64,000 nt of DNA from Hymenobacter rubripertinctus (lineage in GTDB: Bacteria > Bacteroidota > Bacteroidia > Cytophagales > Hymenobacteraceae), in contig NZ_QYCN01000003.1 of assembly GCF_003583925.1 (NCBI RefSeq), positions 1-64,000 on the forward strand, in the 5' to 3' direction. Below the pieces are notes generated by a model. That model was not told the DNA's origin, did no database searches, and was given only the letters and a program-made list of their open reading frames with translations. Positions 7,906 to 17,346 of this stretch are shown in pieces; position 1 is the stretch's first letter, and every line of letters begins with the position of its first letter. A program made the translations under genes and the position numbers.

Positions 7906-8334
7906 TCAGGGTTTCCCCCAACTTGATTTTTGTCTATTTAAATGCAAAGCAGAATCTAAATTCGCAACAATTTTATTGAATTCTCTGCTGTTGTAGTGTC
8001 TCATGCACTCAGCAAACGTAAATTCTTTATTGGTTTCGTTTATTTTTAAAGCATAACTGTGTGAATAATTTTCAAAAAAATCCAAAGCGTATTGAGAATA
8101 ATTGCTTAACGATTCGAAGTATAATGCAGAACTACTATCATCACTTTCTGAATTTACTTTTACACAATTGCATAGAAAATACGATTTAAGAACGTTTCTA
8201 TTTGCGCGTTTTGAAGTGTCTAATATTCTAGGATTGAAAGAATATCTGCGATCTACTTTCAATTTTTCTGTCTTCTGTACTTGACAAGCAGTGAAAATAA
8301 TCAATGCCGTTAGCAGTGATAAAATATTTTTCAT
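7906..8334 (-). CDS. Tai4-like immunity protein, copy 2 (142 aa)
   Basis: A paralogue of 5550-5981 with the same order of blocks: RNVLKSYFLCNC, DDSSSALYFESLSNY and CMRHYNSREFNKIVANLDS. The N-terminus MKNILSLLTALIIFTAC has a lipobox, so this copy is predicted to be a lipoprotein, whereas copy 1 has a cleaved signal. Upstream only the last codons of a Tae4-like gene remain (ILK then TGA, again overlapping the ATG). They are joined to the base run ACCATCGCCGA of an FG-GAP leader, beyond which lies IS1-family sequence. It is therefore an orphan immunity gene, possibly kept as protection against neighbours. Confidence 0.65.
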   Translation of the reverse strand: MKNILSLLTALIIFTACQVQKTEKLKVDRRYSFNPRILDTSKRANRNVLKSYFLCNCVKVNSESDDSSSALYFESLSNYSQYALDFFENYSHSYALKINETNKEFTFAECMRHYNSREFNKIVANLDSALHLNRQKSSWGKP

Positions 8335-8368
8335 TTTAAAATTCGGCGATGGTACCATGAGGAATAAT

Positions 8369-8945
8369 TTAAGCCTTGGCGCAAAAGTAACCGTAGTATC
8401 TGGCTGCTTCAGCCCGACCGCTTTTTGCGGTCCGATCGGTTCGGCAATCAGCAGCACCGGGCCAACGACACGCGAAAAGCGCTCTGACCCGAACAGGCGC
8501 TTTCTGATGCACTACTGCTTCGGTTGGCGTTAGCCGGCGGTTGTGCTCGTCCATGATGAGTTGAATGCGGATCTGATGCATCTTCTCGCACCAACTGAAC
8601 GAGCAGGACTTGCCCACCAATATAGCGAACCCCTGGCGCAACGTACAGTTGATGGCCGCCATGCTACTCATCTGGCCTCTGCCTTTGGGGCTGGGCCGGT
8701 GGGCGGTGGGTGCCAACACGCCCCGGTAGGCCTGCCACTTATCTATGTAGTACCACGTGCCCGTGGGGTAGTGCGTGGGGTAGTGCGTGCCGCAGGCGCT
8801 GGGCCGTAGCCCGGCTTCGGTCGGCCAGCACCCAGGCCACGATGCGGCGGCTGGCCCGCTCGACGGCCAGCCACCGCCACCCTTTGCTTGCGCAACTCGG
8901 CACTGGCGCACTTGCCGCTCGCCAACGTTGGCCGAAGCATCGCAC
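8369..8945 (-). pseudogene. IS1-family transposase remnant (frameshifted, 5' end missing)
   Basis: Two overlapping frames give the catalytic half of an IS1 InsB-type transposase: first RIVAWVLADRSRATAQRL, then, after a frame change near 8780-8830, WYYIDKWQAYRGVL, INCTLRQGFAILVGKS and IRIQLIMDEHNR. The change coincides with a 12-base tandem duplication (GTGCGTGGGGTA twice). The zinc-finger N-terminus and first catalytic Asp are missing, and the element stops at the 134-bp repeat on the right. It is inactive. It has truncated the Tae4-like gene of the adjacent unit. Confidence 0.7.
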
Positions 8946-8981
8946 CAGGCTTACGACTCACCTGACCTCTACGCCCCCGCT

Positions 8982-9115
8982 GGCAGCGGGTGAAATTAGT
9001 GTCAGGTATTACGCAAAATGCAAAAATACCTGACACTTTTTTGCCCGCCAGTGTCAGATATTTTTAGTTTCCGGGAAATACCTGACACGTCAACCGCCAC
9101 TCAGGGCGGTTCGGG
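8982..9115. repeat. 134-bp boundary repeat, right copy
   Basis: Direct-repeat partner of 3061-3194, offset 5,921 bases, same hairpins. Together the two copies frame the AT-rich toxin-tip island. Sequence 9116-9265 holds nothing recognisable. Confidence 0.75.
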
Positions 9116-9265
9116 TTCCCCTGCTCCGGCAAGTGCCAGAGGTGCCCCCACTGTTGTAGCTGGCTGGCCCGGCCGGCTTCTGTTACCCGACGCGTCTTTG
9201 CTGTTCCGCTTAACCTTCACGAAATACCACTATCAAGTCCTGACAGCTGACAGGGGAAATGCAAG

Positions 9266-9317
9266 AGCGGTGTCGCGGGTTGCGGCGGCTCAAGCCGAAA
9301 CAACCCGCGACACCGCT
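9266..9317. terminator. 17-bp stem hairpin behind the exosortase operon
   Basis: AGCGGTGTCGCGGGTTG (9266-9282) pairs perfectly with 9301-9317. It lies 50 bases past the stop of the exosortase-associated gene on the minus strand. There is no clear T-run, so it may stabilise the mRNA end rather than terminate alone. Confidence 0.55.
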
Positions 9318-9368
9318 CCTCATCCAACCCTATGGATTTTCAGGCCCTAGCGGTTTGGTGGCTGGCGC

Positions 9369-9893
9369 TCAAACCGGCCCGCGTAAATTACTGGCTGCCC
9401 CCGATTTCGGGTAGCGGACGGTTGCTGCGGAGCGCCGCAGCCGCAGCAGCCCGTAGAACAGCACCCAGGCCAAGGGGGAGCTGAGCAGGTCCAGCAACCG
9501 ATGGCCCTGCTCGGTGGCCAGCGGCAGACCGGCCCGCTGGCCCAGCAGCAGTAGCCCCACACTCAGCCCCAGGCCCCCGGCGTAGCCCAAAGCCACAAAC
9601 CGGGTACCCTGGCCCCGCAGCACCAAGTGCAGCAGCAGGATACTCAGCAGCACGTACAGCAGGCGGTAGGCAAGGCCCACAACCAGCCCGTGGGTGCTGA
9701 GCGAACCGCTCGCGGGTCCGGCGGCGGAAACCCCAAAGGCGTGCTGCACCGCCTGCCAGCCGGTGGTCAGGCCCGCGAAAGCCAGTTCCTGAAACTGGCC
9801 CAGGCAGAATAAGAACAGAGCCAGGCTGACCAACAACAGCCATTGCAGCCAGGACCGGTGGGCAGTGCGCTGCCGCTCGGAATGATCCAGCAT
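9369..9893 (-). CDS. Exosortase-associated membrane protein (XrtX-associated type)
   Basis: The protein is 174 aa with about five hydrophobic segments: LQWLLLVSLALFLFCL (residues 16-31), a weaker one near 35-55, LLYVLLSILLLHLVL (about 78-92), a Gly/Leu-rich one (FVALGYAGGLGLSVGLLLL, about 98-116) and AWVLFYGLLRL (about 142-152). No catalytic motif is seen. It starts three bases after the exosortase stop codon, so the two are certainly co-transcribed. A membrane partner in this position is known for XrtX loci of Hymenobacter-type genomes; I rely on recall for that family name. The role is probably structural or accessory in processing of the sorting-tail substrate. Confidence 0.7.
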   Translation of the reverse strand: MLDHSERQRTAHRSWLQWLLLVSLALFLFCLGQFQELAFAGLTTGWQAVQHAFGVSAAGPASGSLSTHGLVVGLAYRLLYVLLSILLLHLVLRGQGTRFVALGYAGGLGLSVGLLLLGQRAGLPLATEQGHRLLDLLSSPLAWVLFYGLLRLRRSAATVRYPKSGAASNLRGPV

Positions 9894-9896
9894 GTG

Positions 9897-10439
9897 CTAG
9901 GCGCTGACGGCGGGGCGTACCCAGCGGGCCCACAGTACCAGAATGGCCCCGTAGGCCACGAAGGTGAAGGTGTAGTGGTGGTTGAACTCCACGGTGTGGT
10001 ACCAGTACGTGTGGTTGAGGGCCAGCACGGCGATACGCAGCACGTTGAGCAGGTAAATGGTGGCAATGCCCAGGGGAATGAACCACAGCCGGCGGCGGCC
10101 GTTGCCCGGGTACGAGAGCACGAAGCCGGCAAACAGGGCGTAGAGCACCAGCCCGTTGCAGGGGTTGCCCACAATCACGGCCGCCTGGTCGTACATGGTT
10201 ACGATGGTGGGAACGTCGGCCTGGGTGCCGGCCGCAAAGCCCGTCAGGCGCAGCAAGCCGGCCGAGGTGGCGGCCAGGTTCACCGAGAGGGCATCATCAA
10301 GCCGGCCGTCAAGCGCCAGCCCGTGCTCGTAGCCCAGCACCCAGGCGACGTACATCAGGGCCGCCAGCAGCAAAAACCGCTGCTGGGGATGGGCGTGCAG
10401 CCAGGCCCAGCCGGAACGAATAAGAGAAGTAGCGGACAT
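9897..10439 (-). CDS. xrtX: Exosortase, XrtX-like
   Basis: A membrane-bound transpeptidase-like sorting enzyme of 180 aa. The archaeosortase/exosortase signature is complete: Cys94 in NPCNGLVLY, Arg135 in LLNVLRI, and His154/His155 in EFNHHYTF. Hydrophobic segments surround these residues. The enzyme is expected to cut substrates at a short motif before a C-terminal transmembrane helix; the likely substrate is encoded just upstream (10535-10750). The ATG at 10439 is chosen over a GTG at 10472, because the GTG lies within the terminator hairpin. The assignment to the X subfamily is from context (Bacteroidota, adjacent partner, PLDGG tail). Confidence 0.8.
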   Translation of the reverse strand: MSATSLIRSGWAWLHAHPQQRFLLLAALMYVAWVLGYEHGLALDGRLDDALSVNLAATSAGLLRLTGFAAGTQADVPTIVTMYDQAAVIVGNPCNGLVLYALFAGFVLSYPGNGRRRLWFIPLGIATIYLLNVLRIAVLALNHTYWYHTVEFNHHYTFTFVAYGAILVLWARWVRPAVSA

Positions 10440-10471
10440 AAGGAAGCGAAATAGAGAACCCCGGTAACGCA

Positions 10472-10500
10472 CCGGGCCGCTGTAGTTAGCAGCGGCCCGG
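10472..10500 (-). terminator. Terminator between sorting-tail gene and exosortase
   Basis: A perfect 11-bp GC-rich stem (10472-10482 with 10490-10500) and a 7-base loop. On the minus strand it follows the 71-aa gene and precedes the exosortase ATG by about 30 bases, so it probably ends or attenuates the upstream transcript. Confidence 0.6.
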
Positions 10501-10534
10501 GCAAGTTAAGAAAAGTAGCTGGGACCCGCGTCTT

Positions 10535-10750
10535 TTAAGAACGGGCACTGCGCCGGGCGCGCAGGCGCCTGAGGCCGTACGCCACGCCCCCGGCCAGCAG
10601 CAGCGAAGCGCCCCCATCCAGGGGGACGGCCGTGGGGTCGGTGGGGTCCGGAACCGGCCCGCCCGAGCCGGGACCCTGGGCCAGGGCGGCGGAAGCGGGC
10701 AGGAGCAGCGTCAGGGCCAGTAACAGAAAGGGTTTCAGGAGTTGTTTCAT
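10535..10750 (-). CDS. Small PID-CTERM-like exosortase substrate (71 aa)
   Basis: The protein is little more than a signal peptide (MKQLLKPFLLLALTLLLPASAALAQ), a 17-residue Gly/Pro/Asp-rich spacer, and a tripartite sorting tail: PLDGG at 43-47, a hydrophobic helix (ASLLLAGGVAYGL) and a basic end (RRLRARRSARS). This architecture matches the short PID-CTERM type sorting signals paired with Bacteroidota exosortases. It sits directly upstream of the exosortase gene. What such a tiny mature product does is unknown; it may be a surface peptide or a decoy. Confidence 0.75.
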   Translation of the reverse strand: MKQLLKPFLLLALTLLLPASAALAQGPGSGGPVPDPTDPTAVPLDGGASLLLAGGVAYGLRRLRARRSARS

Positions 10751-10838
10751 GGTCAGATTAAGTCAGAAATCAAGTGAGGGCAATAGCCGCGCAGCAGGCA
10801 GGCGGGCCGGGGTGGCCCGCCTACCTGCTGCGTTAGGC

Positions 10839-13800
10839 TTACTCCACCACTACCCGCTTGGTAATTGTGGTGGCCCCGGCGCGCACGCGCAACACGTACA
10901 CGCCCGTGGGCAGGTCCTGCACATTGAGCGTGGCCTGGGCACCGGTGGCGGGCAGCGCCAGCGTGAAGTCACGCAGGGACTGGCCCAGCACCGAGTAGAG
11001 CGTTACCCGGGCCTGGGAAGTGCCACTGATGGCCGGCAGCTTCAGCGTGAAGCTGGCGTGGGCCGGGTTGGGGTACACGCTCACGTCGGCGGCCGTCAGG
11101 CCCGTTTTGGTGGCAAGCGGCCCCAGCGGAGCGAAGCGCAGGCTGAAGCGGTTGGTGAGCAGGGCCGCGTTGCTGGCCGTGAACGAGTAGCTGGCCTGCT
11201 GTCCGAGGTTGACTTGCTGACCGGTTACGGCATCGTGCAGGTACACGCCCGTGGCGGCCAGGTTGAGCAGGGCGGCGGCCTGCAACGTGTAGGTGCCCGT
11301 GGTGGGCACGCCTACCGCCAGCGCGACCACGGTAGCCGTGGTGGTGGGCGGCAGGCCGTTCACGGCCAGCTGAAGCCCGGCGGCTTCACTACTCAGGTTC
11401 AGGCCCGTGGAGTTGGGCAGCTTCTCGGCGTCAAACCTGGCATCGAAACCGGCCGTGGCGCCTTGCTCAAAATACACGAACGTGGGCTCGTGGGTGCCCC
11501 GGGCATCCACCAGGTCCAGCTGCACCATCGGCCGCGAGTCGGCCGCAGCGCGGTTGAAGCTCGGGTTCTGGTAAGTGGTCGAGCGCCAGGCATTCTGGAA
11601 GCTGAAGCTGGGCACGTTCTGGCTCACGCGCAGGAAGAAGCCCTGCATCGAGCCGATGAGGCCGCCGGGCAGCGTGCCGAACCCGTTCTGGTAGAACTGG
11701 TAGGTGCCGGTGTACTGGTCGGCCGACTGGTAGACGTAGATGGCATCCTGCACGCCCGTGGGCAGGCCGGTGCGGGCCACGTTCCAGTCGAGCGGGGCGG
11801 GGTAGGGGTTGCCCAGCAGCTGCCAGCCGGCGTTTTGCTCGGGGCCGCGCGAGAGCGCGCCCACGGGCACGGTGCCGGTGTTGAGCGTGCCGGTGAGGGC
11901 GACTTTCTCGCTGGCGGCGATGTTGACGGTGTAGCCCCGGCCGGGGTTGAGCGCGTCACTCAGCGTAGCGGGGGAGAAGTAGCCCTGCTCGAAGGCGCGG
12001 GTGGTGGCGCTGGCGCCGGTCAGGCGGGCCTCGTCGTAGCCGAACACGGTGGGGAAGGGCACTACGGCCCCCGGGTTGGGCGCGTTGTTGTAGGCGGGGT
12101 TAACGACGGGCGCGAAGCCGCTGGTGGCCAGGTCGCTGACGCGGGTGGCCTGCACGGGCGAGGCGTAGTGGCGGTAGCCCAGGCCGTTGTTCAGGCTCGG
12201 GTCGATATAGCGCTGCACGGTGGCATTGCCCACGACGATTCCGCCGCTGTTGACGAGCAGGGCCGTTGTGGCCGCGTTCGATTCGAGGGTGAGCGGGTTG
12301 CCGTTGGTGGTCAGGTTGCCGGTGAGCGTGAGCAGGCGCTGCACGGAAGAGCCGGCGGCGGTGCTCAGCTGCGCGCCGTTGGCCTGAGCGGTCAGGTTCC
12401 AGAAGCGGGTGCTGCTGCTGCCCAGCAGGCGGGCCTGGGCGCTGGTGCCCAGCACCACGGTGCCACCGGTGGGCTGGAAGGAGCCGTTGTTGGTCAGGTC
12501 GGCGCGCACGTCGAGCGTGCCGCCGGTCTGGGTCAGGGTCGTGCCGCTGTTCAGGGTCAGGCTGCGCACCTGGGCCGTACCGGCGCTAACCTGTGGGTAG
12601 CGGGGCGTGCCGTTGGCAATGGTGGCATCGAGCGTGGTCGTGGGCACGCCGGCCGTCCAGTTGCCGGCCGTGAACCAGTCGGTGCTAACCGCGCCCGTCC
12701 AGGTCGTGACCGTAACAACGACAGGGGCGTTGTACTGAATGCTGAACTGGGGGGCGGCGGTGTTGCCGTTGCCGGCCGCGTCCTGGGCCACGTTGGCGGC
12801 CACATCCACCGTCACCGCGCCGTTGGCGGCGGGCGTCACGGTGAAGTTGTAGGTCGTGCCACTCCCGCTAAAGCTGCTCAGCGTACCATTACTCACCGTT
12901 ACGTCGCCGGCCACGAAGCCCGTCACAGATTCCGAGAACACCACCTGTACCGGAATGGGGGAGGTGCTGGTCGGGCTGGATGCCGTGGAGCTGAGCGCTA
13001 CCGAAGGCGGGATCGAGTCGATGCTGAAGGTCACAATGGCCGAGTTGGCACTCACGGGTTGACTGCCCGCCTGGGCCGTGGCGTACACCGTGTGGCTGCC
13101 CTGCGAAAGGGCCGAGGGCTGGATCAGGGTAAAAGTGCCGCTGCTCGTGGTGGCGGTAGAGCCAATGCTCGTGCCATCTACATACACGGTTACCGTGGTG
13201 CCGGGCACCGCCGAACCCCGGTAAGTGGGGGTAGTGGTTACAAGCCGGCTGTTGTTGCTTGGTACGGTTACCGACGGCGTGGCCGTTGCGGGCTGACTCG
13301 AAATGGTCACCGAGTAGGCGCGCGCGCCGGAGTAGGGGCCGGGAGCCGGGCTGGCATCGGTAGCCGTGAGGGTGAAGTTGAACGCGTTGTTGGCCGAGGG
13401 CGTGCCCGAAAGCGTGCCGTTGGCTGCCAGCGTCAGGCCCGTGGGCAGCGCGCCGGCCGTAACGGCGAAGCTGTAAGGAGCCGTGCCGCCCGAGGCCGTG
13501 ATAGTCTGGCTGTAGGCCGTGCCCACAGTGCCGTTGGGCAGCGTGGCCGGGGCCAGGGCAAGGGCCGGAGCCGAGTAGGTGATCGAGAAGGTTGGGGAAG
13601 CCACGTTATCGTTGCCGGCCGCGTCCAGGGCCACGCTGGAGGCTACGCTCACCGTCACTGTGCCGGCGGCGGTCGGCGTCACGTTAAACGTGTAGATCGT
13701 GCCCGAGCCTGCAAAGGCGGAAAGTGTCCCGTTGCCCACCGTCACGTCGGCGGCCACGAAGCCGGTTACGCTCTCCGAGAAGGTTACCGTTATGGGGATG

Positions 13801-16800
13801 GGTGAGCTGCTGGTGGGGCTGCCGGCCGAGCTGGTGATGGCTACCGTAGGGCGCACCGTATCAACCAGGAAGTTAACCGAACCCGAGCTAGCACTCACGG
13901 CTGAGCCGTTGGTCTGGGCCGTGGCCCGCACCGTGTGGGAGCCCTGGCTCAGGGCCGTGGGCTGGCTCAGGGCCCAGTTGCCGCTGGCCGTGGCCGTAGT
14001 CGTGCCGATGGCTGTGTCGTCCACGTACACCGTTACGGTGCTGGCGGCCGGGGCCGTGCCCACGTACGTAGGCGTGGTCGTGGCCCGATAACTACCGTTG
14101 GTTGGGTCCGTTATCACCGGGGCGGCCGTGACGGCCTGGCTGTAGGTGATGGCGTACTGAGTGGCGGCGGTGTTGCCGTTGCCGGCTCCGTCCTGGGCCA
14201 CGTTGGCGGCCACGTTCACCGTCACCGCGCCGTTGGCGGCGGGCGTCACGTTAAACGTGTAGGCCGTGCCCGAGCCCGCAAAGCCGGAAAGCGTGCCATT
14301 GCCCACCGTTACATCACCGGATACAAAGCCGGTCACGGTTTCGGAGAAGGTCACGGTATACGCGAACGTAGCGTTGCTGCTGCCGCTGCCGTTGGCGGCC
14401 GTGGTCGAGCTGATGGCCACCGTGGGCGGCACCGAGTCTACGGTGAACGTGTTGGTATTGGAGCTGGCGCTCTGGGCGGAACCGCTGGTCTGGGCCGTGG
14501 CCCGCACCGTGTGGCTACCCTGGCTTAGGGCCGTGGGCTGGCTCAGGCTGAAGGTGCCGGCACCGGTGGCCGTGGTTGTGCCAATGCTGGAGCCATCGAT
14601 GAGTACCGTCACGGTGCTGCCGGCCACGGCCGTGCCTTGGTAGGTGGGCGTAGTCGTGGTGCTGAAGCTGCCGTTGGCCGGCGTGGTTACTACCGGGGCG
14701 GCGGTTACCGCCTGGGCGTTAATGAGCACCGTGTAAGCACGCGCACCGCTGTAAGGACCCGCGCCCGTCGAGGCATCGGTGGCCGTGATGATGAAGTTGA
14801 AGGTGCCGCTGGCCGTGGGCGTGCCCGCAAGCGTGCCGCTGGCCGTTAGCGTGAGGCCCGTCGGCAGTGCGCCGGCCGTGAGGGCGTAGGTGTACGGAGC
14901 CGTGCCCCCCGAGGCCGTGATGCTCTGGCTATAAGCCGCCGCGACGGTGCCGCTCGGCAACGTCGCCGGAGCCACTGCAATGGTGGGCGCGGCAATAGTG
15001 AGCGAATAGGCGCGCGCCCCGCTATAAGGGCCGTTGCCGGTTGAAGCATCGGTGGCCGTAATGGTGAAGCTGAAGGTGCCGCCGGCCGTGGGCGTACCCG
15101 CCAGGGTACCGTTGGCCGCCAGCGTCAGGCCCGTGGGTAGGGTCCCGGCCGTGAGGGCGTAGGTATAGGGAGCGGTGCCGCCCGAGGCCGAGATGGTCTG
15201 GCTGTAGGCCACCGCCACGGTGCCGTTGGGCAACGTGGCCGGGGCCACCGTAATGGTGGGCGCGGTGGTGGTGAAGCTCACCGGATTACCGTAACTGGTG
15301 CCGATGCTGTTGATGGCGTAGGCCCGCACTGTATACTGCGTACTGGGAGTCAGGCCGGTTATCGTCGCCGAGAAGGCGCCCGTACCCGTGCCGTTAGCTG
15401 CTTTCATCTCGGCGGTGGTAGGCGTGCCCGTGCCCACCACGTAGACCACGCCGCGCTCCGTCACGGTGGCCCCGCCGTCGGCCGTTACGTTGCCGCCCAG
15501 CACGGCGCTGGTCGTCGTTACGCTGGTGGCAACGGCCGTCGTTACGGTCGGAGCTGCCAGCAGCGTGCCGGTGACGCGGATGTAGTCGAGCACGACCTCT
15601 TCAAAGGCATCGTTTTTCAGTTCCACCCGGAAATCCAGGGGGGTGCCCGTCAGGGTTGCCGGTAGGGTAAAGTCCACGTCCTGCAAGGCGTTACCCAGCG
15701 TGGTGCTCCCCATCACCAGGTTACCGGAAGCGTTGCCGGCAAATGTGCCGAACAGTACCCAGGTGCCCGCGTTGCCGTTGAGCCGGTAGTAGAACTTTAC
15801 GTAGTCGTCGGTTTCAAACGTTCCGGTGCTGGCCCCCAGGCGCAGCTTGAAGTGCAGGTCTTTGTAGTTGGTCGCATCTACCGGGGCCAGAATCAGCTCC
15901 CCGATTCGGCGCGGGTCGGGGTTATTCCCGTTGGAAACGCCTTCGGCGTAGAGGTAGGTAGTCCCGTTGAAATTCGTGTAGGAAGTGGAGGAGTAGCCGT
16001 TGGCAGGTGTTGCGCCCGTGGTACGGCCGTAGCCGAGGGCCATGGTGGAGCTAAAGCTGTTGGTCGAGTAGCGGGCGCTTTCCCCGTCGGTTTCAAAGTC
16101 TTCGGTGTAGGGCAGCGCCGCCGCCGCGTTCAGGGTGCTGGTCACCAGGATATTGCGCGCCTGTACCGGGCTGTTGGAAGTGCCGTTGGCCCCCGTAAAC
16201 TGGATAATCCGGGTGGCGGTGGTCGGGTTGGTGGTGTTGGAGTTGCGGTACGTGACCGAGCGTAGGGCCTGCTGGTATTGGGCGGCCGTGCCGGTGCCGG
16301 TCAACGTCAGCGTGCCGTTGGTGCTCGTTGAGCCGCCGCTGCCCACGATGGAGCCGACGGGCGTAAAGCTGAGCACGTCCTGCCCGGTCACGAAACCCGA
16401 CTGAATCTGAATGGTGGCCCCCGTAATGGTTCCGCTGACGGTAAGCGTGTTCGTCACCTGCGTGGCCGGGTCACCTTCCAGGTAGTTGATGTCAGTGGTT
16501 TCGATGTTGGCCAGGGTGGGCGCGGTTGGCCCGCCCAAAGTACCCGTCACGGTAATATCGTCGAAAGCAAGTTCTTCCGTAGCCCCGCGCTGGTCGAGCA
16601 CCACGCGCACCTGCAGGCTGGTGCCCGTGACCGGGATATTGAATAAAAAGGCCTGCATACTATTGGTCAGTACCGGGGCACTCGCATCGTCCCACGACAT
16701 CTCGTTCAGCGGGACCGACGTATCCTGGCGCATTTGACCGTCGCCATTCGTCATCGGGTTGTCGCCCACAAACAAGCCCACGGTGGTCCAGGCGCCGCCG

Positions 16801-17285
16801 TTCATGGCGTATTCGATCCGAATCTTGTCGTCGTTTTCGAACATGGGGCCGGCGTTGACGTTCGTGTTGCCCGGCCCGCGCGCGTTAGCCAGCTTCACGC
16901 CCACTTTCAGGGCCGTGTAGCCGGTCACGTTGATGGTATTGAGGGTAACGGTACCCGGGGCGCGGTCATTCGACGTGTTGTCGCCGCGTACGCCCTCGCA
17001 GGCCCAGAACGGCCCCGGCGACCCACCGATGGGAGCGGGGTTCGAGGCGGTGCCGAACGTGGTCGTCGCCCCGCGCATCACGGGGTTGGTGGTGGCCCGC
17101 TCGAAATACGAGAGGTTCGTGAAGGGAAAACCCGGCGTGCTGTTCAGGGCTGCTGAGTTCGATACGTAGCGACTGCCTTCGCCATCGGTGGTGAAGCTCT
17201 CGATTACTGACAGTTGGGCCTTGGCACCAAAGGCCATGCCCAGCGGGAGCAGCAGGAGCAATAATCGGCGTAGATTTAATCTCAT
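10839..17285 (-). CDS. Giant T9SS-secreted multidomain adhesin-like protein (2148 aa)
   Basis: A signal peptide (about 1-23) leads into two large beta-sandwich regions with similar starts ([15 protein letters not shown] near 30; [15 protein letters not shown] near 395), a fibronectin-like segment (about 575-670), and an alternating array. The array has three putative-Ig (He_PIG) repeats ([14 protein letters not shown]; about 675-860 and 1235-1328), three Ig-like repeats (TTTPTY....TVTV.VD; about 857, 1052, 1332) and three SE.VTGF..DVTV repeats (about 948, 1142, 1422). The region from about 1523 ([15 protein letters not shown]) resembles filamentous-adhesin repeats. Residues from about 2062 form a T9SS type A sorting domain ([10 protein letters not shown] ... 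[10 protein letters not shown]). It is predicted to be exported and anchored or released at the cell surface. Confidence 0.9.
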   Translation of the reverse strand: MRLNLRRLLLLLLPLGMAFGAKAQLSVIESFTTDGEGSRYVSNSAALNSTPGFPFTNLSYFERATTNPVMRGATTTFGTASNPAPIGGSPGPFWACEGVRGDNTSNDRAPGTVTLNTINVTGYTALKVGVKLANARGPGNTNVNAGPMFENDDKIRIEYAMNGGAWTTVGLFVGDNPMTNGDGQMRQDTSVPLNEMSWDDASAPVLTNSMQAFLFNIPVTGTSLQVRVVLDQRGATEELAFDDITVTGTLGGPTAPTLANIETTDINYLEGDPATQVTNTLTVSGTITGATIQIQSGFVTGQDVLSFTPVGSIVGSGGSTSTNGTLTLTGTGTAAQYQQALRSVTYRNSNTTNPTTATRIIQFTGANGTSNSPVQARNILVTSTLNAAAALPYTEDFETDGESARYSTNSFSSTMALGYGRTTGATPANGYSSTSYTNFNGTTYLYAEGVSNGNNPDPRRIGELILAPVDATNYKDLHFKLRLGASTGTFETDDYVKFYYRLNGNAGTWVLFGTFAGNASGNLVMGSTTLGNALQDVDFTLPATLTGTPLDFRVELKNDAFEEVVLDYIRVTGTLLAAPTVTTAVATSVTTTSAVLGGNVTADGGATVTERGVVYVVGTGTPTTAEMKAANGTGTGAFSATITGLTPSTQYTVRAYAINSIGTSYGNPVSFTTTAPTITVAPATLPNGTVAVAYSQTISASGGTAPYTYALTAGTLPTGLTLAANGTLAGTPTAGGTFSFTITATDASTGNGPYSGARAYSLTIAAPTIAVAPATLPSGTVAAAYSQSITASGGTAPYTYALTAGALPTGLTLTASGTLAGTPTASGTFNFIITATDASTGAGPYSGARAYTVLINAQAVTAAPVVTTPANGSFSTTTTPTYQGTAVAGSTVTVLIDGSSIGTTTATGAGTFSLSQPTALSQGSHTVRATAQTSGSAQSASSNTNTFTVDSVPPTVAISSTTAANGSGSSNATFAYTVTFSETVTGFVSGDVTVGNGTLSGFAGSGTAYTFNVTPAANGAVTVNVAANVAQDGAGNGNTAATQYAITYSQAVTAAPVITDPTNGSYRATTTPTYVGTAPAASTVTVYVDDTAIGTTTATASGNWALSQPTALSQGSHTVRATAQTNGSAVSASSGSVNFLVDTVRPTVAITSSAGSPTSSSPIPITVTFSESVTGFVAADVTVGNGTLSAFAGSGTIYTFNVTPTAAGTVTVSVASSVALDAAGNDNVASPTFSITYSAPALALAPATLPNGTVGTAYSQTITASGGTAPYSFAVTAGALPTGLTLAANGTLSGTPSANNAFNFTLTATDASPAPGPYSGARAYSVTISSQPATATPSVTVPSNNSRLVTTTPTYRGSAVPGTTVTVYVDGTSIGSTATTSSGTFTLIQPSALSQGSHTVYATAQAGSQPVSANSAIVTFSIDSIPPSVALSSTASSPTSTSPIPVQVVFSESVTGFVAGDVTVSNGTLSSFSGSGTTYNFTVTPAANGAVTVDVAANVAQDAAGNGNTAAPQFSIQYNAPVVVTVTTWTGAVSTDWFTAGNWTAGVPTTTLDATIANGTPRYPQVSAGTAQVRSLTLNSGTTLTQTGGTLDVRADLTNNGSFQPTGGTVVLGTSAQARLLGSSSTRFWNLTAQANGAQLSTAAGSSVQRLLTLTGNLTTNGNPLTLESNAATTALLVNSGGIVVGNATVQRYIDPSLNNGLGYRHYASPVQATRVSDLATSGFAPVVNPAYNNAPNPGAVVPFPTVFGYDEARLTGASATTRAFEQGYFSPATLSDALNPGRGYTVNIAASEKVALTGTLNTGTVPVGALSRGPEQNAGWQLLGNPYPAPLDWNVARTGLPTGVQDAIYVYQSADQYTGTYQFYQNGFGTLPGGLIGSMQGFFLRVSQNVPSFSFQNAWRSTTYQNPSFNRAAADSRPMVQLDLVDARGTHEPTFVYFEQGATAGFDARFDAEKLPNSTGLNLSSEAAGLQLAVNGLPPTTTATVVALAVGVPTTGTYTLQAAALLNLAATGVYLHDAVTGQQVNLGQQASYSFTASNAALLTNRFSLRFAPLGPLATKTGLTAADVSVYPNPAHASFTLKLPAISGTSQARVTLYSVLGQSLRDFTLALPATGAQATLNVQDLPTGVYVLRVRAGATTITKRVVVE

Positions 17286-17346
17286 GAGAAAGAGAAGTTG
17301 GTTGAGAAATCAAGTGTTTGTAATCCTAGCAAATCGGCCGGGGTGG

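Noticed and set aside
10632..13805. A 1057-codon open frame on the plus strand opposite the giant T9SS gene
   Set aside because: It is Gly/Arg-rich, has no domain and lies antisense to a gene with clear domains; GC-rich repeats on the other strand keep the frame open. The same applies to plus-strand frames at 23660-25477 and 50394-52319, and to the minus frame at 32599-34503.
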